The notes below the pieces were generated by a model. It did not search any database. It had not been told where the DNA came from and saw nothing but the letters and a program-made list of their open reading frames with translations. From Alphaproteobacteria bacterium (lineage in GTDB: Bacteria; Pseudomonadota; Alphaproteobacteria; CACIAM-22H2), in NCBI GenBank assembly GCA_016869915.1, contig VGDA01000026.1:1-16637 (forward strand): a stretch of DNA of 16,637 bases, in the 5' to 3' direction. This document shows positions 1 through 6,189 of the stretch, piece by piece. Within the stretch, counting starts at the first letter, position 1. Every line of letters begins with the position of its first letter. The translations under genes were made by a program, and so were the position numbers.

Positions 1-1
1 G

Positions 2-109
2 ATGCCGGTCCACGACATCTACAGCTTCGTGACCTGGTTCCACGCCGGGATCGCGCCGCGCGACTTCGGCCATCCGGCGAGCGACAGGCGGCAATGGAGG
101 GAGAGATGA
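2..109 (+). CDS. 3' end of an unidentified gene (partial)
   Basis: An open frame entering from the left edge ends with TGA at 107-109. The visible 35 residues run from MPVHDIYSFVTWFHAG to the basic end RRQWRER. Almost every third codon base is G or C, as in the neighbouring genes, so the frame looks coding. The ATG at 2 may be internal; the true start could lie outside the window. The stop overlaps the start of the MmgE/PrpD gene as ATGA, which points to translational coupling and one operon. I do not recognise the family from this short tail. Confidence 0.5.
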   Translation: MPVHDIYSFVTWFHAGIAPRDFGHPASDRRQWRER

Positions 110-1539
110 GCGCGGGCAAGGCAGGCGGGGCGACCGCGACGCGGGCGCTGGCGAGGTTCGTCGCGGGTTTCCGCGCGTCGCGGCTGCCGGCGGCGGTGCG
201 CAGCCGGACGCTGGAACTCGTGCTCGACGGCACGGGCGCGCTGGTCTCCGCTGCCAATCCCGCCTTCTCGACCGGCCGGCTGATCGCCGCCTTCGTGCGC
301 GGTCAGGGCGGCCGGGGCCAGGCCTCGATCGTCGGCCACGGCTTCCGCAGCTCGGTCGCCAACGCCGCGCTCGCGAACGGCACGATGGGCTACGCCTCGG
401 ACGTCGAGCCTCACCATCCCGAGGCGATCCTGCATCCGATCGCCGTGATGATCCCCACCGCGCTCGCCGTCGGCGAGCACGCCGGGTCGACGGGCGCGGA
501 GTTCCTCGCCGCCGTCGCCATCGGCTGCGAGGTCGAGTACCGCGTGTCGATGGCGCTCGGGCCGGCGGAGCAGTATGCGCTCGGCTTCCATCCCTCGGCG
601 GTCTGCGGCTGCTTCGGCGCGACCGCCGCGGCGGCGTTCCTGCTCGGCCTCGACGAGGAGGCCTGCGTGCGCGCCCTCGGCCTCGCGGCCTGCCAGGCCT
701 CGGGGATGATGGCGTGGGAGAGCGACCCGACGGAGAACGCGCGGCCTTTCCAGATGGGCGTCGCCGCGCGCAACGGCGTCACCGCGGCGATGCTGGCCAG
801 GAGCGGCTTCGGCGGGCCGGACGCGGTCTTCGACCACGGCCACACGGTGTTCCGCGCCTTCAGCCGCGCGCCGCGCCCGGACAAGCTGCTCGCGGGGCTC
901 GGCCGCACGTGGGACGGGATCATGGAGCTCGCCTTCAAGCCATATTCCTGCGTGTCGTTCCTGCATCCCGGCCTCGACGCGCTGCTCGGCATCGTGCGCG
1001 AGAACGACCTGCGCCCCGCCGACATCGCGAGGCTGGTGCTGCGCTTCCCGAAGGACGGCATCCACTGCGTCGACGGCAACCCGCTGAAGAGCCATTGCGC
1101 GCAGTACATCCTGCCCGTCGCGGTCGCCGACCGCGGCCTGAAGGTCGCCGACATCTTCGTCGACCGCCGTGCCTCGGACCGCGAGGTCGCGGCGCTGGCG
1201 CGGCGCGTGCGCGTGGTCTCCGACCCGGAGCTCGACAGCCTCTTCCCGGACTTCTACGCCTCGATCGTCGAGGTCGAGACGCGCGACGGCCGCCGCTTCA
1301 CGCGCCGCAACGACATCGCGCGCGGCTATCCGGAGACGCCGCTGGGCGCCGAGGAACTGATCGCCAAGTTCGAGCTGCTCGCGGGCTCGGTGATGCCGGC
1401 CGCGCGCGTGCGCGCGCTGGGGCGCTGCGTCGTCGAGCTGCCGCGCGCGCGCGACCTGCGCGCCTACGCGTCGGCGCTGCGCGCGAAGGCGCGGCCGCCG
1501 GCCCGGCGGGCGGCGAAGGGCGGGAGGCGCGCGCCATGA
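106..1539 (+). CDS. MmgE/PrpD family protein (2-methylcitrate dehydratase-like)
   Basis: A 477-residue protein of the usual length for MmgE/PrpD enzymes. This family of cofactor-free, mainly cytosolic dehydratases, isomerases and decarboxylases acts on small carboxylic acids (2-methylcitrate dehydratase, cis-aconitate decarboxylase, iminodisuccinate epimerase). The N-terminal helical domain shows the family pattern: LARFVAGFR near residue 16, then VANAALANGTMGYASD with a following His-rich stretch (about 85-105), GFHPSAVCGCFGATAAAA (about 160-178) and SGMMAWESD (about 200). FKPYSCVSFLHPGLDA near residue 285 opens the C-terminal domain. I chose ATG 106 over ATG 94 because GGAGG at 96-100 sits 5 nt before it and it overlaps the upstream stop as ATGA. 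Its own stop overlaps the next start as ATGA. The substrate is not readable. Pairing with an aspartate-dehydrogenase-like gene suggests a dicarboxylic or amino-acid-derived compound, which is inference. Confidence 0.88.
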   Translation: MSAGKAGGATATRALARFVAGFRASRLPAAVRSRTLELVLDGTGALVSAANPAFSTGRLIAAFVRGQGGRGQASIVGHGFRSSVANAALANGTMGYASDVEPHHPEAILHPIAVMIPTALAVGEHAGSTGAEFLAAVAIGCEVEYRVSMALGPAEQYALGFHPSAVCGCFGATAAAAFLLGLDEEACVRALGLAACQASGMMAWESDPTENARPFQMGVAARNGVTAAMLARSGFGGPDAVFDHGHTVFRAFSRAPRPDKLLAGLGRTWDGIMELAFKPYSCVSFLHPGLDALLGIVRENDLRPADIARLVLRFPKDGIHCVDGNPLKSHCAQYILPVAVADRGLKVADIFVDRRASDREVAALARRVRVVSDPELDSLFPDFYASIVEVETRDGRRFTRRNDIARGYPETPLGAEELIAKFELLAGSVMPAARVRALGRCVVELPRARDLRAYASALRAKARPPARRAAKGGRRAP

Positions 1540-2366
1540 GCCTCGCCCCCGTGCGCGACCTGCGCGTCGGCCTCGCCGGCTTCGGCAATGTCGGGCAGGA
1601 CCTCGCGCGTCGCCTCTGCGCAGGGGCGATCCCCGAGGCACGCCTCGTCGCGGTCAGCGCGCGCGACCTCGCGCAGGCCGCGGCGAATGCCGCGTCGCTG
1701 CAGCCGCGGCCGCGCGTCGTGCCGCTGGCGGAACTCCCGGCCCTCGTCGACGTCGTCGTCGAATGCGCGACCGCGGATTCCTTCCCCGAGATCGCGCGCG
1801 CGACGCTCGGCGCGGGGCGGCTGCTGGTCGCGGTCTCGGCCGGTGGCGTGCCCAACTGCCCGGAGATGGCGGAACTCGCGCGCGCGCATGGCGGGCGCGT
1901 GCGCATCGCCTCGGGCGCGCTGCCCGGCCTCGACATCCTGCGCTGCGCGCGCGAGGGGACGATCCGCAGCGTGCATCTCCGCTCGCAGATCAAGCCCGGC
2001 TCGATGGCGCACGAACGCTACGTGCTCGACCGTGGCTTCGACTTCGCCAAGGCGCCGCCGGCGACGGCCGTGAAGGTCTTCGAGGGCAGCGCGGCAGAGG
2101 CCGCGGCCGCCTTCCCGCGGCATTTCAACGTCGCCATCGCGCTCAGCCTTGGCGGCATCGGCTTCGACCGCACGACGGTCGAGATCTGGGTCGACCCGGA
2201 CATCGGCGGCGCCATCCACACGGTCGAGGTCGACGCGGAGGACATCGGCCTCACGATGCAGAGCCGCAACCGGCCCTCCGCCAACCCGCGCACGTCGCGG
2301 ATCGTGGGTCCGAGCATCCTCGCTGCGCTGCGCTCGCTCGTCGCCCCGGTTCAGGTCGGCAGCTGA
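1536..2366 (+). CDS. L-aspartate dehydrogenase family oxidoreductase (NadX-like)
   Basis: A 276-residue protein, close to the 250-270 of known L-aspartate dehydrogenases. Those enzymes interconvert L-aspartate and iminoaspartate/oxaloacetate with NAD(P). The N-terminal Rossmann fold has VGLAGFGNVG (GxGxxG at 15-20). The family core follows: ECATADSF, then VSAGGVPN, then IASGALPGLDIL (about 125-136). The C-terminal catalytic domain has FNVAIALSLGGIG, EIWVDPD, a conserved His in AIHTVEV, and a degenerate NPxTS motif (NPRTS). It is joined to the MmgE/PrpD gene by an ATGA overlap, so both are very likely co-translated. That context favours a catabolic or D-/L-dicarboxylate role over NAD biosynthesis, where nadX sits with nadA and nadC; neither is present here. 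The family call is secure and the exact substrate is not. Confidence 0.85.
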   Translation: MSLAPVRDLRVGLAGFGNVGQDLARRLCAGAIPEARLVAVSARDLAQAAANAASLQPRPRVVPLAELPALVDVVVECATADSFPEIARATLGAGRLLVAVSAGGVPNCPEMAELARAHGGRVRIASGALPGLDILRCAREGTIRSVHLRSQIKPGSMAHERYVLDRGFDFAKAPPATAVKVFEGSAAEAAAAFPRHFNVAIALSLGGIGFDRTTVEIWVDPDIGGAIHTVEVDAEDIGLTMQSRNRPSANPRTSRIVGPSILAALRSLVAPVQVGS

Positions 2367-2470
2367 TGGCGCGGCGTCGTGCGCGGCCGGGGGAGTAGCG
2401 CCACCGGGCGACGCCGGATGCGCACCTGCCGGGGGCGGGCGGCGATGGCTAGGTTCCGTCGCGCAACCAG

Positions 2471-2476
2471 GGAGGT
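2471..2476 (+). promoter_or_regulatory. Ribosome binding site GGAGGT
   Basis: A near-perfect Shine-Dalgarno element, GGAGGT, lies 4 nt before ATG 2481. It decides the start of the 123-residue protein against in-frame upstream ATGs at 2379, 2418 and 2445. The remaining gap from 2367 shows no clear promoter or terminator. Confidence 0.7.
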
Positions 2477-2480
2477 GCCG

Positions 2481-2852
2481 ATGCCGAACCACGTGGACAC
2501 GGTCCGTTTCCGCCTTGCCGTCGCGGAGATCGGATACGAATACAACGCATCCGACATGCCCGGCGGGCCGCAGGCCGGGCCGCAGCAGAACGAGGCCGAG
2601 CAGGGACGCTGCGCGGCGGACGTGCTCTCCGGCCTCGCGACGGTGAACAACGCGCTCAGCGCCGCGGGCTTCGCCGCGACCGCCGTCGCGACAGCCGCGA
2701 ACGCGCCCGTCGCCGTCGCCAACGCCATCGCGGGGGCGGCGGGCATCATCGCCGCGGGGAACCAGGCTTTCGAGGCCAGCCCCGCCTGCCAGGCCCTCGA
2801 CAACGCCGGCATGGCGAACAGCCTGGGCATCGGCGCGATAGTGGCGCCGTGA
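2481..2852 (+). CDS. Hypothetical Ala/Gly-rich small protein
   Basis: A 123-residue protein that I do not recognise. Residues 1-45 are polar and contain an aromatic patch (EIGYEYNASDMPGG) and a Gln/Glu-rich stretch. Residues 50-97 are almost uninterrupted small hydrophobic residues (Ala, Val, Gly, Ile), with one break at NAPV near 74. This looks like a helical hairpin that could enter a membrane or pack against another protein. There are two cysteines, at 44 and 103, flanking the hydrophobic part, and no N-terminal signal peptide is apparent. The stop overlaps the GTG start of the following DUF2927 gene as GTGA, implying coupled translation and perhaps joint function. The start is supported by GGAGGT 4 nt upstream. 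It could be a secreted or membrane-active small protein, but this is only a guess from composition. Confidence 0.65.
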   Translation: MPNHVDTVRFRLAVAEIGYEYNASDMPGGPQAGPQQNEAEQGRCAADVLSGLATVNNALSAAGFAATAVATAANAPVAVANAIAGAAGIIAAGNQAFEASPACQALDNAGMANSLGIGAIVAP

Positions 2853-3814
2853 GCCGGGCGAGGGCGGCGACAGGGATGGCGCGCGCGATCAGCGCGCTTG
2901 CACCGATCGGATGCGATGGCGACCGCGCCGCCGCGCTCGTGGCCCGCGTCGCCGTCCTCGTCCTCCTCCTCCTTGCCCCGAGCGCCGGGCGCGCGGGGGG
3001 TGCCGAGCGGCTTCCCGACGCGGACGCGCTCGCCGATGCGTTCCTGCGCATCGCGGGGCTCGGGGAGTTCGGCGTCCCCCTGCCGGGGGTCGTCAGGTGG
3101 CAGGGCGGATCGCTCGACATCGCGATGGTCGGGCGCCCCGAGCCCGACCAGGTCGCCACGCTCGAGGCGCTGGTCCCGCGCCTTTCCGCCGCGACCGGGC
3201 TGTCCATCCGCAGCGTGCCGCCGATCGCGGTCCCGTCCGGGGGCGCGGTGCCGGGTGGCATGGAGCTCGGCCTCGCGACGCCGACCACCCACCTGCGGAT
3301 CTTCGGCAACCTCGGGGGCGGGGACCCGCATGTCTACGCGTTCCACGCGCGCGACGGCGTCGTCCAGGTCTGGCGCGCTAACATGCTGGTCGTCCTCGGC
3401 AACCAGGAGGATCTTCGCCGCCTCGCCCGCATCACCGCCGTCGACGCGAAGCTGCGGGCCGACATCGACAGCGGCACGACGCCGTGCTTCGCCAACCTGA
3501 CGCTCGACCGGAACCGGTTCGCGATCCTCTACGCCGTGGTCGGCCTGCGCACCGACATCCCCGACTGGGCAAGGCGCCGCTGCGTGCACGAGGAGGTGAC
3601 GCAGTCGCTCGGCTTGCGCAGTGACCTGCCGGGATCGGAGATCTCGCTCTTCGACGACGCGATGATGCGCCGCCGCACCGAGCTCACGCGCTACGACTGG
3701 ATGTTCCTCGAGATCCTCTACGATCCCGCGCTTCCTCCGGGTCTCGGCGGCATGGAGCTGCGCAGCCGCGTGCGGCCGCTGCTGGAGCGCAAGCTCCAGG
3801 GGAGAGCCGATTGA
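2849..3814 (+). CDS. DUF2927 domain-containing secreted protein
   Basis: A 321-residue protein matching DUF2927, a family of uncharacterised, mostly alphaproteobacterial exported proteins. A hydrophobic segment at about 28-45 (ALVARVAVLVLLLLAPSAGRAGG) looks like a signal peptide or anchor. The domain spans roughly 80-300: VRWQGGSLDIAMVG, then TPTTHLRIFGNLGG, then RRCVHEEVTQSLGL (C245, H247, E248, E249, Q252), then SLFDDAMM, and RYDWMFLEILYDPALPPG at the end. The HEExxQ stretch resembles the zinc-binding helix of minimal metalloproteases, which is inference. C213 and C245 could form a disulfide in the periplasm. I use GTG 2849 because it overlaps the preceding stop; ATG 2876 (residue 10) is a real alternative that keeps the signal segment. 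No biochemical role is established for the family. Confidence 0.8.
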   Translation: MSRARAATGMARAISALAPIGCDGDRAAALVARVAVLVLLLLAPSAGRAGGAERLPDADALADAFLRIAGLGEFGVPLPGVVRWQGGSLDIAMVGRPEPDQVATLEALVPRLSAATGLSIRSVPPIAVPSGGAVPGGMELGLATPTTHLRIFGNLGGGDPHVYAFHARDGVVQVWRANMLVVLGNQEDLRRLARITAVDAKLRADIDSGTTPCFANLTLDRNRFAILYAVVGLRTDIPDWARRRCVHEEVTQSLGLRSDLPGSEISLFDDAMMRRRTELTRYDWMFLEILYDPALPPGLGGMELRSRVRPLLERKLQGRAD

Positions 3815-3866
3815 CAGCCGCTCGGGCGGGGGGCTTGGATAGCGTCGTTTTCGACAAGGGGATGGC

Positions 3867-4010
3867 ATGGGCATTTCACTCGCGGCCGCGCTCGCGGCCC
3901 TCGGCGCCGGCGTGGCCGTGGCCGGCGCCTCGGCCCGGGGAACCGGGATGCCACCATCGCCCCATCCCCGGGCGCCGCGCCGCCGCGGGCCGCGCGGCAA
4001 GGCCGGCTGA
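3867..4010 (+). CDS. Possible small exported or membrane peptide (47 codons)
   Basis: A short frame from ATG 3867 to TGA 4008-4010, with AAGGGG at 3856-3861 placed 5 nt before the ATG. Residues 2-23 are a continuous Ala/Gly/Val/Leu segment (MGISLAAALAALGAGVAV) ending in AGASA, as in a signal peptide cleavage site. Residues 28-47 are a Pro/Arg-rich basic tail (HPRAPRRRGPRGKAG). It lies in the 241-bp gap between the DUF2927 gene and the TRAP permease. In such GC-rich DNA short frames are common by chance, so this rests on the good ribosome site and the signal-like N-terminus. I do not recognise a family. Confidence 0.3.
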   Translation: MGISLAAALAALGAGVAVAGASARGTGMPPSPHPRAPRRRGPRGKAG

Positions 4011-4055
4011 CGCGGCGGGGGACCTCCGTCCGCCAGGACAAGGGCCCGGCCCGGC

Positions 4056-6086
4056 ATGCGCGCGCTCGCAGGATCGACACGCATCGCCGTCGCGGCCTGG
4101 TCCGCGCTGGCGACGCTCTTCCATGTCTACGGCGCGCTGGCCGGCCCGATCGAGCCGCTCGCGATGCGCGCCCTGCACCTGTCCTTCCTCCTGCCGCTCG
4201 CCTTCCTGCTCTGGCCCGCGCGCCCGGGCATCTCGCCCGCGCATCGCCCCTCCGTGCCGGATCTCGCGCTGGCGCTGCTCTCGATCCTTGCCGGCCTCCA
4301 CGCCGTCCTCGCGGCGAGCCGGATCGGCGCCAGTTCCATGGGCCCGGCATCGCCGGCCGGCGCCGAGGTCCTGCTCGGCGCGATGGCGCTGCTCCTCGTC
4401 GTCGAGGCGCTGAGGCGCGCGGTCACGCCGATCCTCGCGGCGTTGGTCGCCGCGGGCCTCCTGCTCCTGCTCGCGCGCGATCACCTGCCGGGCATCCTCC
4501 ACCATCACGACGCGCAACTGCCGGAGATCGTCGGCGCGCTCTACCTTGCCGAGGGCATAGGCCTGCATGGTCCCGTCACCGGGATCTCGGCGACGCTGGT
4601 CGCCATCTTCGTCGCCCTCGGCGTGGCGAGCGAGAGGGGCGGCGCGGCGAGGTTCTTCCGCAACCTCGGCACCCGCGTCGCGGGACGCCAGGATGGCGGC
4701 CTCGCGAAGGTCGCGGTGCTCGCCTCGGCGCTGTCCGGCACGCTGTCGGGCGCCTCGGCGGCCCGGGATCCCGCGGCCGGCTCGCCGGTCATCCCGGCGA
4801 TGGCGAAGCTCGGCTACGAGCCGCACTTCGCCGCCGGCGTCGCGGTGTCGACCTCGGCGGCAAGCCAGTTCACGCCGCCGGTCATGGGCGCGGGCGCCCT
4901 CGCGATCGCCGGCATCTCCGGCATCCCCTACGCCCAGATCTGCCTCGCCGCCGCCATCGGCGTGCTGCTCCACATGCTCGCGATCGTTGCCAGCGTGCAT
5001 TTCGAGGCGAAGCGGTTGCGGCTGCCCGGCATCCCCGAGGCCGGGATCCCGGCATGGCGCGAGGTGATGCGCGACGCGCCCCTCCTGCTTCCCATCCTGC
5101 TCCTGGTCCTGCTGCTGTCCCTCGGCTCGCCGCCGCAACTCGCCGCCTTCTGGGCGCTCCTCGCCACGTTCCTCGTGTCCTGGGTCCACAGGCATCCGCG
5201 GGCGATCCTGCTCGTGCTGCCGGTCGCCATCGCCGTGGCGCTCGCGCTGGCGCGGTTCGGCGCGCATGACGCGGCATGGCCGCTCTCGATCGCGCTCGGC
5301 GCCGCCTCGCTGCTCGCGATGCTGTGGTCGCGCCCCGGCACGCGCCCGCTCGTGCGCGAGGCCTTCGGCGTCCTGGTCGACGCGGGCCTCGCCATGGTCG
5401 TGGTCGCGCTGGCATGCGCGGGCGCCGGGATCCTCGTCGCCTGCCTGGCCGAGACGGGTGTCGCCATCCCGGCGCCCGGCGCGATGCTCCCGCAGGGACC
5501 GGGCGGCATACTCCTCGCCGGCGCGCTCCTGGCGGCCGCGATGCTCCTCCTCGGCAGGGGCCTGCAGGCGACCGCCGCCTGCGTCGTCGGCGCATCGCTG
5601 CTCGCGCCGGTCCTGGTCTCGCTCGGCGCGCCCGTGCTCGCCGCGCATATGCTTGTCCTCTGGTTCGCGGTCCTCGCCGACTTGATGCCGCCTGCGTCCG
5701 CAGCTTCGCGCGCCGCGGCGTCGCTCGCCGGAGCCGACCCGGTGCTGACGAGCCGCGTGGCCGGGCGCTTCCCCCTCGCGGGCCTGGTCGCTGGCCTCGG
5801 CTGCCTCCACGCGCTGGTGGTGCCGATGCAGGGGGCATGGCTCGACCTCCTCGGCGCCGTGCTGGCCAGCGCCGCCGGGCTCGTCCTCGCCGCGGCGGCG
5901 CTCGCCGGGCATTTCCGCGGCCGCCTCGCCCCTGGCTGGCGCGTCGCCGTCGGCACCGCGGCCATGCTGCTGCTGGTGCCCCTCGCTGGAATCGACCCCT
6001 GGGCGCGCTTCGCCTGCGCGGCCGCGATCGGCGCCGCGCTCTGGCTGGCGCCGCTTGCCTTCGCGCCGCGGCGGGCGATGCCATGA
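4056..6086 (+). CDS. TRAP transporter fused permease (DctQ-DctM type)
   Basis: A 676-residue, very hydrophobic inner-membrane protein with many predicted membrane segments. It fits the fused small-plus-large TRAP permease architecture usually paired with TAXI-type binding proteins, for Na+- or H+-driven uptake of organic acids or amino acids. Residues 1-140 form the DctQ-like part. From about 155 the DctM-like part begins, with LALxSGTLSGAS-type and STSAASQFTPPVMGAGALAI motifs at about 225-286, followed by GISGIPYAQI. The last 350 residues are further membrane helices. Family members normally have SGSxxANVxxTG and STGGQxMPPxMG here; this protein has SGASAARDPAAGSP and STSAASQFTPPVMG, so the signature is recognisable but altered. 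No solute-binding protein gene is in the window. Its stop overlaps a 30-codon frame, and the hydantoinase gene follows, suggesting that the hydantoinase acts on the imported compound (inference). Confidence 0.82.
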   Translation: MRALAGSTRIAVAAWSALATLFHVYGALAGPIEPLAMRALHLSFLLPLAFLLWPARPGISPAHRPSVPDLALALLSILAGLHAVLAASRIGASSMGPASPAGAEVLLGAMALLLVVEALRRAVTPILAALVAAGLLLLLARDHLPGILHHHDAQLPEIVGALYLAEGIGLHGPVTGISATLVAIFVALGVASERGGAARFFRNLGTRVAGRQDGGLAKVAVLASALSGTLSGASAARDPAAGSPVIPAMAKLGYEPHFAAGVAVSTSAASQFTPPVMGAGALAIAGISGIPYAQICLAAAIGVLLHMLAIVASVHFEAKRLRLPGIPEAGIPAWREVMRDAPLLLPILLLVLLLSLGSPPQLAAFWALLATFLVSWVHRHPRAILLVLPVAIAVALALARFGAHDAAWPLSIALGAASLLAMLWSRPGTRPLVREAFGVLVDAGLAMVVVALACAGAGILVACLAETGVAIPAPGAMLPQGPGGILLAGALLAAAMLLLGRGLQATAACVVGASLLAPVLVSLGAPVLAAHMLVLWFAVLADLMPPASAASRAAASLAGADPVLTSRVAGRFPLAGLVAGLGCLHALVVPMQGAWLDLLGAVLASAAGLVLAAAALAGHFRGRLAPGWRVAVGTAAMLLLVPLAGIDPWARFACAAAIGAALWLAPLAFAPRRAMP

Positions 6087-6175
6087 CGCACCCCGCGGCC
6101 GGGTTGCATTTCGGCGCCTCGACGCCGAACCTCGCCATGCGCGCGGCATGCCGCGCCTCGATCGCCGCGCGCTAG
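6083..6175 (+). CDS. Possible 30-codon bridging ORF between permease and hydantoinase
   Basis: ATG 6083 overlaps the TRAP permease stop as ATGA, and the frame ends with TAG at 6173-6175, directly in front of the GGAGGG that serves the hydantoinase. The peptide starts MTHPAAGLHFGASTPNLA and ends in ASIAAR. Its placement would let ribosomes pass from permease to hydantoinase without a gap. It may instead be chance, or the remnant of a longer gene; the HFGASTPN stretch is vaguely like the C-terminal part of enolase-superfamily enzymes, which is far too short to claim. Functional status is unknown. Confidence 0.3.
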   Translation: MTHPAAGLHFGASTPNLAMRAACRASIAAR

Positions 6176-6177
6176 CC

Positions 6178-6183
6178 GGAGGG
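6178..6183 (+). promoter_or_regulatory. Ribosome binding site GGAGGG of the hydantoinase
   Basis: GGAGGG lies 6 nt before ATG 6190 and fixes the hydantoinase start there, although the frame is open further upstream inside the permease gene. Confidence 0.7.
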
Positions 6184-6189
6184 CCGGGA

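Noticed and set aside
19..1641. A 540-codon - strand frame across the MmgE/PrpD gene
   Set aside because: It has Arg/Ala-rich composition without domains and is a shadow of the well-matched + strand gene.
3867..3950. Resemblance of the small Ala/Gly-rich peptide to ATP synthase subunit c
   Set aside because: Only composition matches; there is no second helix or conserved carboxylate, and no ATP synthase genes are nearby.
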